A stretch of 18,044 nt of DNA, taken from CAMCSH01 sp043748535 (GTDB lineage: Bacteria; Verrucomicrobiota; Lentisphaeria; Lentisphaerales; Lentisphaeraceae). The position numbers and the translations under genes were made by a program. The notes below the pieces were generated by a model. It searched no databases. It saw only the letters and a program-made list of their open reading frames with translations, and was not told the origin of the DNA. Of this stretch, positions 11,001 to 18,044 are shown one piece after another. Each line of letters opens with the position of its first letter. Within the stretch, counting starts at the first letter, position 1. The DNA lies in NCBI GenBank assembly GCA_043748535.1, contig JAYTMY010000267.1:1-18044 (forward strand), in the 5' to 3' direction.

Positions 11001-11505
11001 CTTCGACTCTCCCGACATCGTCTTCCCCGACGACATGCTCCGCCCCGAACAGCAGTCGCTCGCCGAGTTTGTCGACGGCATCGAAAACATCGCCGAGGCC
11101 CACCGCCGCGTCGCCCTCGAGTACTTCGAGACCAACGCCGTCGAAGCCGCCATCCCGCCCCTGCAGGCCCTGCTCCACATCATGGCGCACGGCCAATGGA
11201 AAGGCCACGGCCTCCACTCCCCGGAAGTCCGCGACCTGTTCAAGCTCGACTACGTCCTGAGCAGCGACTGGTACCAAGCCCGTCTCGATCGCAAGGCCCA
11301 GATCGACCGTGAATATTGCCAGAAGGTCTTCGTCCGCCTCGCCCGTCTTCGCGAGGACCGCCGCGACACCCTCCGTCCCGAGATCCGCAGCCGCCTCGAA
11401 GCCCAGCAGGCCTGGCTCCTCACCGAGCTCTCCCGCGTCAGCGCCAAGGACTACCCAGAATCGCTCAGAGGCACCATCGGAGCGGATCTGCTGTGCAGAA
11501 AATGA
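8053..11505 (+). CDS. Probable PPi-type phosphoenolpyruvate carboxykinase
   Basis: The 1150-residue cytoplasmic protein has no signal peptide or membrane segment. I recognise it, from memory, as the large PPi-dependent PEPCK family (EC 4.1.1.38; known from Entamoeba and Propionibacterium), which interconverts oxaloacetate + PPi and PEP + CO2 + Pi. Supporting features are the length (family about 1100-1150), a phosphate-binding-loop-like SGGGKSE (484-490) followed by EDFDAD, the EDDITAS block (655-661), NNPPEKGIRSLAVYGPLHW (from 828) and TGKSPSTTGAGSEG (861-874). The ATP-PEPCK P-loop (GxSGTGKTT) is absent. Such an enzyme would link glycolysis and the TCA cycle while using or making pyrophosphate. 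The start at 8053 follows AAAGGAG by 5 bases; an upstream ATG at 8020 has no such site. The gene is GC-rich with strong third-position bias, which produces a long antisense open frame. It appears monocistronic and is followed by a hairpin. The family assignment needs a database comparison; the gene itself is certain. Confidence 0.7.
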   Translation: MNPTRSLGLPASSASRDDRIRYLNLSLAAIGQPWFNKDGFQSLGFAGDLAMSLSESDVAATAPLCAVDQRLQEFLDIYLAGARPSPKLPHSTLILDRHGLARELSLPPDADEYKNASLSSHRLFQGVLHNPAADRRTTQGVFHVAEGGLPVPADKKSVPRDVFARFLHAAFTAAPPALMELPYTGTCGDKAKCFVSLLLRPLVQPEIPGVLPRRTMEIRFFAPGGLVSNLDFVESIFGNAGNPAHLANDAALDPEHWSGHTGCVILAPHLQKMTKKELGLPQTSQATERQKRDGMCWSSEDELYNDGQAFKICARDERGVIVTIITDNYYGYCKKEVKTQISYAANLLGLCEEEHAGGALAFSSWAEGQTFRLANEFRLSHADTNFRHCLGDKAEFFPEGHGRDLRFPQIWYVPAEAQADVPSLSVSWPLAKDKTFSLKLIPGRQYVYPSGYKLSLERHPVAPSWRLVGVNAEGTVTHKPSTVSGGGKSEIAKSLYDAIRHGPLYIEDFDADMALVDKVINSDIFARRYISPPLPLKGYSRPVLSPERSLGSVIKMLTPSTQFSDEYNKWLKTIPHRIKALVFIIKRFHQPDWGANWQRFFSVLTVNGESGHELMYQGRKLVGEYLRVGTDTGNGSWRTFKLRQNFLPAAKIQLEDDITASAVVPASAVAGLPATARRDRSLKFVENCEHRFFQRPDDAVVRGYDKQAEIDLSSQGLFCSNFQPLSREDAEEMVDDAISFEEYSQPVRELLKSFLADPKSSQVVVSSHARIVDGGKRSKNPRYLQVRPDHLNAMPAYLAEVGSRLFRQIPAGAPVPQPVGAVLPGRRNNPPEKGIRSLAVYGPLHWQELPELFMDFISSLTGKSPSTTGAGSEGALTKGPFNALVATTDLNNCLLGYILCGFDGWSSAAGSIGHRYKVEHDVSLLVPEIFCRLSPSERDPQRLIAESCLEKLDDFQYEGRLIPASRLGWRITAEFSNHYLGRIFDSPDIVFPDDMLRPEQQSLAEFVDGIENIAEAHRRVALEYFETNAVEAAIPPLQALLHIMAHGQWKGHGLHSPEVRDLFKLDYVLSSDWYQARLDRKAQIDREYCQKVFVRLARLREDRRDTLRPEIRSRLEAQQAWLLTELSRVSAKDYPESLRGTIGADLLCRK

Positions 11506-11530
11506 GCGACGTGCTCCGGTCACAAGGTCT

Positions 11531-11566
11531 TGGGTCACTGAGTCAGGTTTTTGACTCAGTGACTCA
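11531..11566 (+). terminator. Strong hairpin after the PPi-PEPCK-like gene
   Basis: Arms gtcactgagtca (11534-11545) and tgactcagtgac (11552-11563) are perfect complements around a six-base loop; with three more pairs outward (one G-U) the stem reaches 15 bp. It begins 25 bases after the stop codon. No T-run follows, so it may act as a transcript-end stabiliser, an attenuator before the next small gene, or an inefficient terminator. The heptamer gactcag occurs twice in the right half. Confidence 0.65.
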
Positions 11567-11590
11567 GAGAGGCAATGACAAGGAGCGAAA

Positions 11591-12004
11591 ATGACCAAAC
11601 GCAAAATTCATATGCAGGCCGGTAGCCGTGGCGTTTTTGCTCAAGTCACAGTTACATCTCGACCGATGGAGAGCCAATCGCCCCAGGTTTTGATCAGTGA
11701 TCACGCTTTCGATTATTTGATCGAGAGCCACGGAGAAAAAACGTGGTTCCCTTCAAGCGATTGCTTTCTGAGATCAGCCAGCGAAGCGGGCGCTCACTTG
11801 GCTCTTAAAGATCTGTCCATCAGTCATCTTCAGATCGTGATTGAGAGTATTTACTTCCATCTTGTAGATGCAACGCGCAGCGGATTCGCACTGGCTGCTT
11901 ACGAAGCTACTTATGAGGAATTGTCGGGGATGCGGCGCATCAAGACAGATATGATCTGTGCTCATGATCTGGAAGCTATCGAAGCTCGACTGGATTCAAA
12001 ATGA
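11591..12004 (+). CDS. Solitary EF-G domain IV-like small protein
   Basis: The 137-residue protein has no signal peptide. By eye it follows the order of elongation factor G domain IV (EFG_IV fold): a Gly-rich opening GSRGVFAQVTVTSRP (11-25, compare 'GGrGqyA.V.v...P'), a middle FPSSDCFLRSASEAGAHLAL (53-72, compare 'vP.efipAv..G...al'), and YFHLVDATRSGFALAAYEAT (88-107, compare 'gsyHevDSselAFklAa..A'). It has no GTPase domain and no other EF-G domains. AAGGAG lies 6 bases before the ATG. The stop codon overlaps the start of the next gene (ATGA at 12001-12004), so the two are translationally coupled. It might interact with the ribosome or with a factor that recognises EF-G, but this is inference; its role is unknown. 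Its base composition is more balanced than that of the PEPCK gene before it. Confidence 0.6.
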   Translation: MTKRKIHMQAGSRGVFAQVTVTSRPMESQSPQVLISDHAFDYLIESHGEKTWFPSSDCFLRSASEAGAHLALKDLSISHLQIVIESIYFHLVDATRSGFALAAYEATYEELSGMRRIKTDMICAHDLEAIEARLDSK

Positions 12005-12366
12005 CCACATTCCGCCAACAGCTCATCGCCGAGATCAGCTCCGTCTGGCATTCCACTACCATGTGTCTAAGTGGGCTTTGGATTGCTGAATACGCAGAGC
12101 TTCCTGCAGACGCCGATTCGCTAGTTTCTGAACCCATTGATGCTTGGTTCCTTGATGATCGGGGACTTCGCCATCTTGGTTATTGGTCTTATCAACGCAT
12201 GCGATGCGCCCGAAAGGGCTTGGCCTGGCATTCTGGTACGCCTCCTTATCCGCAAATCCTGTCCTTCGACATAGGCTTTGCAGCATTTGCCCCTGTGGTC
12301 CAAATCGTTTTTATGGGGAATGGATTTTGGGGAAACGCTATGGGGAAGCCTATCATTTTCAATTGA
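12001..12366 (+). CDS. Unknown 121-residue protein coupled to the domain IV-like gene
   Basis: I do not recognise this protein. It is rich in Trp, Tyr and Phe (for example SGLWIAEYAELP and LGYWSYQRMRCARKGLAWHS), has no signal peptide or long membrane helix, and ends in a hydrophobic Gly/Phe-rich tail (VVQIVFMGNGFWGNAMG). It begins at the ATGA overlap with the preceding gene and has no ribosome-binding site of its own, so it depends on coupling. The bidirectional terminator at 12423-12446 ends the pair. Tight pairing with a small translation-factor-like protein suggests a shared task, such as a two-protein complex or an immunity-type pair, but nothing in the sequence proves it. Confidence 0.6.
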   Translation: MTTFRQQLIAEISSVWHSTTMCLSGLWIAEYAELPADADSLVSEPIDAWFLDDRGLRHLGYWSYQRMRCARKGLAWHSGTPPYPQILSFDIGFAAFAPVVQIVFMGNGFWGNAMGKPIIFN

Positions 12367-12422
12367 TAGAAGGGCATATTGTAAGGTCAGGCCGCCTTTG
12401 GTTGAGCTAACTCATAGAAAAG

Positions 12423-12450
12423 CGGGCTGAGTCTTCACTCAGCCCGTTTT
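12423..12450. terminator. Bidirectional intrinsic terminator
   Basis: A perfect 10 bp stem (cgggctgagt, 12423-12432; actcagcccg, 12437-12446) with loop cttc is followed by TTTT on the plus strand and preceded by AAAA, so it can stop transcription from both sides. It sits between the convergent genes ending at 12366 (plus) and 12473 (minus). Confidence 0.88.
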
Positions 12451-12472
12451 CATTGATCTTCCGGAACAGCCT

Positions 12473-12691
12473 TCAGGTCTGCGCGACTTTCTCCTTGCGG
12501 AAGCTGGAGCCGAGGGCGACCAAGAGGACGAGGGTGTTGCAGACGACGACGGGCATCGCGTGCATGAGTAGGCCATAGATCAGCCAGAGACCGGCGCCTA
12601 AGGCTTGGACGTAGCGGAGACGACGCGAGTCGAAGAAGTAGGAGCCGATGAAGACGGCGGTGGCAATCCAGCCGATGATTTCGGTGCTCAT
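12473..12691 (-). CDS. Small three-helix membrane protein (YgjV/SemiSWEET-like)
   Basis: The 72-residue protein consists almost entirely of three hydrophobic segments: about residues 5-20 (IIGWIATAVFIGSYFF), 28-44 (VQALGAGLWLIYGLLMH) and 45-62 (AMPVVVCNTLVLLVALG), with basic residues between the first two (RRLRYV). The pattern G...W.IYG......PV...N is shared by YgjV-type inner-membrane proteins and by the related SemiSWEET sugar transporters of the PQ-loop superfamily; the length suits a dimer-forming half transporter. No clear PQ motif is seen, so sugar transport is only a possibility. It starts 12 bases after the stop of the HAD remnant on the same strand, and its ribosome-binding site (TTGAGG, about 10 bases away) is weak. 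Confidence 0.68.
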   Translation of the reverse strand: MSTEIIGWIATAVFIGSYFFDSRRLRYVQALGAGLWLIYGLLMHAMPVVVCNTLVLLVALGSSFRKEKVAQT

Positions 12692-12703
12692 TGTGCGATG
12701 GCC

Positions 12704-12925
12704 TCAAGTTTGATGTTGTGGAGAGGAGTGGGTTTTCTTCGGGTTTGAAGTGGGGATGAGCTCGGCGACCGATTCGACCACGAGGTGCGGACGATAAGGG
12801 CACTTCTCAATGTCTTCGCGGGCGGTGGCTCCCGTTAAGACCGAGATCGTCTCATAGCCGCCGAGACCGAAGGTGACCTCTTCAAGCATGGCGATGACGG
12901 CGCCGGTGCCGACTTTGATCCAAGC
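12704..12925 (-). pseudogene. 3' remnant of a HAD-IIA (NagD-like) phosphatase gene
   Basis: The open frame between a stop at 12926-12928 and the stop at 12704-12706 encodes only the tail of a HAD superfamily hydrolase. GGYETISVLTGATARED and YRPHLVVESVAELIP correspond to the ending of NagD/phosphoglycolate-phosphatase-like proteins, 'aGm.tvlVLtGvt..ed....p..vv.S..EL'. The catalytic DxD loop, the cap domain and the GD.xxTD motif that should come before are absent, because the matching frame begins close to the edge of the acyl-CoA dehydrogenase promoter region. The first ATG in frame is at 12889 and would give 61 residues. It was probably once co-transcribed with the membrane protein gene 12 bases downstream. 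It is most likely a non-functional fragment. Confidence 0.6.
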
Positions 12926-13052
12926 TCAAAATGGGGATACTATCAAGTGTTCTGAAATTGCTCCCGGAAAACATTTGGTTTTGAAACCGATAAGGGAGTA
13001 TCTTTGAATGGGAGCCGCGTTCAGCGTCTGCCGCAAAATGGGAGGCCGAGCC

Positions 13053-14819
<1,767 letters not shown>

Positions 14820-14852
14820 CAGGCGGATACTGAATTAAATTCACGAAAGCGC

Positions 14853-14882
14853 TTGCCGCCTGCCACTTTGGTATGGTATACT
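14853..14882 (+). promoter_or_regulatory. Sigma-70-type promoter for the signalling pair
   Basis: TTGCCG (14853-14858) and TATACT (14877-14882) are separated by 18 bp, and a TGG just before the -10 box makes an extended -10 (TGnTATACT). Transcription should start near 14889, about 33 bases before the ATG of the cNMP-binding gene. It lies 33 bases after the stop of the acyl-CoA dehydrogenase, so the signalling pair can be transcribed on its own. Confidence 0.6.
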
Positions 14883-14921
14883 AGTGCGTGGCCTTACCTC
14901 AAAAAAACTCAGGAGACTGAC

Positions 14922-15398
14922 ATGAGCTTTTCATCTGTCGCAGATCTAAAACTCCCCCAAGCCGAATTCAAATCCGGCGAGAATGTGATCGAGGAAGGCG
15001 TCCTAGGTAAGAACATCTACATCCTCCAGTCAGGCTCGGTTGCGGTCTCTCGCGCCGGTCAGGAAATCTGCAAGCTCGACAATCACGGCGCCGTCCTTGG
15101 CGAAGTCAGCATTCTCACCGGTAGTCCCACCATCGCGCAAGTGACGGCGACTTCCGACTGCGTCTTCCTGGTGATCGAGAATGCGGCTGAAGCCCTGCAG
15201 CGTGAACCGGAACTGGCTTTCCACATCGCCCGCATCTTGGCGCAACGCTTGGCGCAGACCACCGGCCTGATGATTGAGATGCGCGGCAAGCTCGACTCGA
15301 GCCAGGAAAAATCTTTCGGCAGTCGCTTCTATCGCTTCATGGAAGTCACCAATGACTTCTTTGACCGCGACGCACTGCACCCCTTCAAAAAGAAATAA
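14922..15398 (+). CDS. Single-domain cyclic-nucleotide-binding protein
   Basis: The 158-residue protein is a Crp-type cNMP-binding beta-roll with almost nothing else. FKSGENVIEEGVLGKNIYIL (17-36) is the entry of the fold, GAVLGEVSILTGSPTIAQVT (57-76) is the phosphate-binding cassette (compare 'G..fGE.all....R.Atv'), and a helix with ARILAQRLAQTTGL follows. The cassette Arg that binds the cyclic phosphate in cAMP receptors is replaced (SPTIAQV), so the ligand is uncertain. There is no helix-turn-helix, kinase or channel domain, so it probably acts by protein contact. I chose the ATG at 14922 because AGGAG lies 6 bases upstream and the promoter overlaps the earlier possible start at 14853. It is followed 13 bases later by an FHA-adenylate cyclase, which argues for a cAMP production-and-sensing pair. 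Confidence 0.85.
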   Translation: MSFSSVADLKLPQAEFKSGENVIEEGVLGKNIYILQSGSVAVSRAGQEICKLDNHGAVLGEVSILTGSPTIAQVTATSDCVFLVIENAAEALQREPELAFHIARILAQRLAQTTGLMIEMRGKLDSSQEKSFGSRFYRFMEVTNDFFDRDALHPFKKK

Positions 15399-15411
15399 AC
15401 GGCGGATTTGA

Positions 15412-16368
15412 ATGTCAGCGCATCTGGAAATACGTCATCACGACGGCCGAACCGAGAGCATGCCATGTCCTTTGGTGCTCACCATCGGACGTGACCGCTC
15501 CAATGGTTTGTGGATTCCCGATCCGCTGTCCTCCCGCAGCCATGCCATCATCCGCGCCATCGGCAAGGATTATTACGTTCTCGACTCGGGATCACGCAAT
15601 GGCGTCTTCCTCAATTCCCGCCGCATCAGCGCTCCGGTCCAATTGAAACCGAACGATCGCGTCGTCATCGGTGAGACCCAGATCAACTTCATTCAGCCAG
15701 TGGCCATGGATGAAACGGTTAACAACAACGTCTCGACCAAGGCGGGAACCAACTTCGCCGAGACCATGCATTATGTCCGCGCCGACATCCGCTCAGTCGT
15801 CATTTTGGTTTCGGATATCCGCGGCTTCACCGCTTTGTCCGAATCGATTCCTATCGACCTTCTCACCAAAGTGATGAGCTATTGGTTTCAGGCAGTGCAG
15901 GAAACGGTTGAACGCAATTGCGGTGTTGTCGATAAGTTCATCGGCGACTGCGTCTTGGCCAAATGGGAAGTCGATCGCAATGATGCCAGCGCTGCCATCG
16001 CCGCCCTTCGGACTGCGCTTGAGCTGGATATCTTGACCCGGGGCATGACGCAGCGCTTCCCTGAATTGAACCGCGAACTTCACATCGGCGTCGGCCTGAA
16101 CAAAGGCGATGCCGCTGTCGGCATCGGTGCCGACAACACCATTCTGGGGGATGTCGTCAACACCGCTTTCCGCCTCGAAAGCTCAACCAAAGATCTCGGT
16201 TGTGACTTGGTGATGAATGCCCCGTTCAGCATTCTCCTGCCGCCGGAATCACCCTTGGGGGGGCGCCATCAGATCGCCGTCAAAGGCAAGGTCGAACAGC
16301 TCCAAGTCACCGCCTGCACCTTTGCCGAAGTGCAGAAGTTTTTCGCCGAGATCGGTGGAACTAATTGA
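15412..16368 (+). CDS. FHA-domain class III adenylate cyclase
   Basis: The 318-residue soluble protein joins an N-terminal FHA phosphothreonine-binding domain (about 5-95; GRDRSNGLWI at 26-35, SSRSHAII at 40-47, DSGSRNGVFLN at 58-68) to a class III nucleotide cyclase domain (about 125-310). Catalytic residues are present: metal-binding D135 in LVSDIRGFTAL and D179 in DKFIGDCV, adenine-selecting K175 and D247 (LGDVVN), and transition-state residues N250 and R254 (NTAFRLES). The Lys/Asp pair indicates ATP rather than GTP, so the product should be cAMP. FHA binding to a phosphorylated partner may control activity or location. It is 13 bases behind the cNMP-binding gene and probably shares its promoter at 14853-14882; its ribosome-binding site (GGCGGA) is moderate. 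No receptor or membrane segment is present. Confidence 0.92.
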   Translation: MSAHLEIRHHDGRTESMPCPLVLTIGRDRSNGLWIPDPLSSRSHAIIRAIGKDYYVLDSGSRNGVFLNSRRISAPVQLKPNDRVVIGETQINFIQPVAMDETVNNNVSTKAGTNFAETMHYVRADIRSVVILVSDIRGFTALSESIPIDLLTKVMSYWFQAVQETVERNCGVVDKFIGDCVLAKWEVDRNDASAAIAALRTALELDILTRGMTQRFPELNRELHIGVGLNKGDAAVGIGADNTILGDVVNTAFRLESSTKDLGCDLVMNAPFSILLPPESPLGGRHQIAVKGKVEQLQVTACTFAEVQKFFAEIGGTN

Positions 16369-16436
16369 CCTGAAATTGATCCTATAGGGATGGTTTCTTT
16401 CGATCCATTTCCATTCATCCCATCAGGAGTTTCTCA

Positions 16437-17309
16437 ATGATTATTGCATCTAGCCTGTGGTCGGCTGTCGGCCCCTTCCATATCCTCCTTCTCCACCTCC
16501 CCATCGGCGTCTTCTCGGCCATCGCCTTGATCGAATCCCTGGCCTTCTTTTCCGAGAAGGCGCGCAAGGCCAGAGAAGCTCTCCCGATTCTGTACGCCTT
16601 TGGCGCCGTGACGGCGGTGGTCTCGGTGATCACTGGATTGAGCTTGATGGGCGACAAACACTCGGACGACATGCTGCTGCATCGCAACTTCGGCATTGTC
16701 ACCGCCATTGTCGCCTGTGTCGCCGCGGGACTCTCCTGGAAAAATGCCGCCAGACCGGTGCAGCTTGGGGTTCTCGGCCTCCTTCTCGCAGCCATGGGCG
16801 CTACCGGCCACCTCGGCGGCGGTATGTCTCACGGAGACAACTTCCTCACGGAGAAACTTCCCGAGCCGCTGAAATCCTGGCTGCAGCCGGCAGATGCGCC
16901 GCCGAGCCAGCCACACACGCACACCGATGTCCTGCCGCTCAGTCCCGTTCCCAGCAACATTGCTCCCGGTGGCGCTAAACCGGCCTTCCAGACGCTCATC
17001 CTGCCAATTTTTAAAAAGTCCTGCACCGAGTGCCACGGCGCCGAAAAAGTCAAAGGCAAACTTCGCCTCGACTCTTACGCCGCCGCCATCAAGGGCGGTG
17101 AAGCCGGCAACACCTTTGTCGCCCGCGATCTGGAGAAATCCCTCGGCTGGGAAGCGCTCAACATGAGCCTCGATGATGAGGATGTGATGCCGCCGAAAAA
17201 AGCCAAATGTCCGCGCCCTGATGAGAAGGATTTGGCGCGCATCAAATGGTGGATTGAAAACGGCCTGCCGGATCAACAAGATCTCTCCGGCTTCACTGCA
17301 GTACCCTGA
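16437..17309 (+). CDS. DUF2231 membrane domain fused to Planctomycete-type cytochrome c
   Basis: The 290-residue protein has four hydrophobic helices in residues about 10-125 (GPFHILLLHLPIGVFSAIAL, FGAVTAVVSVITGLSLM, NFGIVTAIVACVAAGLS, LGVLGLLLAAMGATGHLGG). The His in HLP and the His residues in DKHSDD, LLHRN and TGHLGG fit the DUF2231 family, which may bind heme or metal. A Pro/His-rich linker (152-180) leads to a periplasmic cytochrome c domain: CTECH (196-200) is the covalent heme site, and M251 in DVMPPKKAK is the likely sixth ligand, as in PSCyt1 domains of Planctomycetes and Verrucomicrobia. It would carry electrons at the membrane; the partner is unknown. AGGAG lies 8 bases before the ATG. 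It follows the cyclase gene by 68 bases on the same strand and ends before a strong terminator. Confidence 0.87.
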   Translation: MIIASSLWSAVGPFHILLLHLPIGVFSAIALIESLAFFSEKARKAREALPILYAFGAVTAVVSVITGLSLMGDKHSDDMLLHRNFGIVTAIVACVAAGLSWKNAARPVQLGVLGLLLAAMGATGHLGGGMSHGDNFLTEKLPEPLKSWLQPADAPPSQPHTHTDVLPLSPVPSNIAPGGAKPAFQTLILPIFKKSCTECHGAEKVKGKLRLDSYAAAIKGGEAGNTFVARDLEKSLGWEALNMSLDDEDVMPPKKAKCPRPDEKDLARIKWWIENGLPDQQDLSGFTAVP

Positions 17310-17316
17310 AATCGAA

Positions 17317-17340
17317 AAAACCCGAAGTGATTCGGGTTTT
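17317..17340. terminator. Bidirectional intrinsic terminator
   Basis: A perfect 10 bp inverted repeat (aaaacccgaa, 17317-17326; ttcgggtttt, 17331-17340) with loop gtga ends in a T-run on both strands. It lies 7 bases after the stop of the DUF2231-cytochrome gene and can also serve the convergent alaS gene. Confidence 0.92.
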
Positions 17341-17368
17341 CTCCTTTCTCGGGGAGATCACTAAGCAA

Positions 17369-17399
17369 GACACGGACGGCTTTTGCGCACGTCCGTGTC
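17369..17399 (-). terminator. Hairpin after alaS
   Basis: Arms gacacggacg (17369-17378) and cgtccgtgtc (17390-17399) pair perfectly around an 11-base loop. Reading the minus strand, it starts 9 bases after the alaS stop and is followed by a weakly T-rich stretch (ttgctta). With the stronger hairpin at 17317-17340 further on, alaS has two stacked transcript-end structures. Confidence 0.7.
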
Positions 17400-17408
17400 A
17401 GCTCAAGC

Positions 17409-18044
17409 TCAGCCCTTGGCTTTCACCAGCTCGGCCGCTTTGGCGAGAGCCGCAGGGATGCCTGCGGGGTTCTTGCCGCCAGCCTGGGCGAACTTGGGGG
17501 CGCCGCCGCCGCCACCTTGCACTTCTTTGGCGGCAATGCCGATGATCTCGCCGGCCTTGATGGTGCCGAGAAGGTCGTCGGAAACCGCAACCACGAGGGA
17601 GACCTTGCCCTCGGTCTCGCAGGCGATGACGACAACGCCGCTGCCGATCTTCTGGCGCAGCATGTGGCCGAGGCTAGCCAAACCAGCGGCGTCGACATCG
17701 TCGACTTTCGCGGTCAAGAGCTTGAAGGCGCCACAGGAAATGGCTTGGGCGAGATAGCCGTCGGCGCTGGCAGCGATGAGCTTGTTTTTAAGCTCGTCGT
17801 TCTCTTTCTGCAGAGCCTTGATCTGGTCGAGGGCCTTCTGGACGCGGTCGACGACGTCGGCCGACTTGCACTTGAAGGCGCCGGCGAGCTCGGCGACGAG
17901 AGCGGCGTCTTTTGCGGCTTCCGCAATCGCGGCAGTACCGGTCACCGCTTCGATGCGGCGAACACCGGCGGCGAGGGAGCCTTCCGACATGAAGCGGAAG
18001 CTGCCGATGTCGCCAGTGGCGCTGACGTGGGTGCCGCCGCAGAG
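17409..18044 (-). CDS. alaS: Alanyl-tRNA synthetase, C-terminal part (cut by window edge)
   Basis: The last 211 residues of AlaRS enter from the right edge in frame; the start lies outside the window. LCGGTHVSATGDIGSF is the zinc-binding CxxxH segment of the editing domain, which removes Ser and Gly wrongly attached to tRNA-Ala. It is followed by FMSEGSLAAGVRRIEAVTG, a coiled-coil segment (about 'RVQKALDQIKALQKENDELKN') and the C-Ala domain with the signature GGGGGAPKFAQAGGKNP near the end. All of this matches the usual bacterial C-terminus with no disruption. The catalytic aminoacylation domain is not visible here. The gene is convergent with the DUF2231-cytochrome gene and the two hairpins lie between them. 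Confidence 0.97.
   Translation of the reverse strand, partial: LCGGTHVSATGDIGSFRFMSEGSLAAGVRRIEAVTGTAAIAEAAKDAALVAELAGAFKCKSADVVDRVQKALDQIKALQKENDELKNKLIAASADGYLAQAISCGAFKLLTAKVDDVDAAGLASLGHMLRQKIGSGVVVIACETEGKVSLVVAVSDDLLGTIKAGEIIGIAAKEVQGGGGGAPKFAQAGGKNPAGIPAALAKAAELVKAKG

Noticed and set aside
8755..11604. A 949-codon open frame on the minus strand inside the PPi-PEPCK-like gene
   Set aside because: It is a shadow created by C/G-ending codons of the plus gene. Its product is an Ala/Gly/Glu/Val-rich sequence without recognisable domains, and the plus frame has motifs and a good ribosome-binding site.
13008..13052. Earlier ATG for the acyl-CoA dehydrogenase
   Set aside because: The later ATG at 13053 has GGAGG at ideal distance; the 15 extra residues do not resemble the family. 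The longer form is not excluded.
16434..17279. A 281-codon minus-strand frame opposite the DUF2231-cytochrome gene
   Set aside because: The plus strand has clear membrane helices and a CxxCH site; the antisense frame lacks a recognisable domain.

Overview
The window looks like chromosomal DNA from a free-living bacterium of the PVC superphylum (Verrucomicrobiota, Lentisphaerota, Kiritimatiellota or Planctomycetota). The signs are a FTLIELLVVVAIIGI-type pseudopilin N-terminus fused to a large secreted domain, secreted sulfatases beside a GGTSAG-type FAD oxidoreductase, a DUF2231 membrane domain fused to a Planctomycete-type cytochrome c segment, and strong AGGAG ribosome-binding sites. The exact lineage cannot be fixed from the sequence alone.

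The left part (about 1-7,900) is an accessory block aimed at complex polysaccharides, with visible decay. After a non-coding stretch holding four tandem copies of a 16-18 bp repeat and a GC-rich hairpin come three minus-strand genes: a pseudopilin-anchored glycosidase-like TIM-barrel protein (475-2268), a truncated and degenerate sulfatase (2307-2879) and an intact iduronate-2-sulfatase-like sulfatase (2951-4561). Divergent from them is a short remnant of a secreted right-handed beta-helix protein (4826-5431). A secreted FAD-dependent oxidoreductase (5912-7567, minus) follows a gene-poor stretch. Intact and broken genes lie side by side and the pseudopilin fusion gene is visibly AT-richer than the rest, which suggests recent gain, loss and rearrangement.

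The right part (about 8,000-18,044) is GC-rich and more core-like. It begins with a 1150-residue protein that I recognise, tentatively, as pyrophosphate-dependent phosphoenolpyruvate carboxykinase (8053-11505). It ends in a strong hairpin and is followed by an overlapping pair of small genes: a free-standing protein resembling EF-G domain IV, and an unknown partner. A bidirectional terminator separates these from a minus-strand pair: a three-helix membrane protein of YgjV/SemiSWEET type and the 3' remnant of a HAD-IIA phosphatase. On the plus strand come a VLCAD-like acyl-CoA dehydrogenase, then a promoter and a compact signalling pair (a lone cyclic-nucleotide-binding domain and an FHA-adenylate cyclase 13 bases downstream), then the DUF2231-cytochrome c fusion. 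A bidirectional terminator and a second hairpin precede the C-terminal part of alanyl-tRNA synthetase, which enters from the right edge on the minus strand.

The items most worth following are the pseudopilin-glycosidase fusion, the putative PPi-PEPCK, the solitary EF-G domain IV-like protein with its coupled partner, and the cyclase/cNMP-receptor pair.
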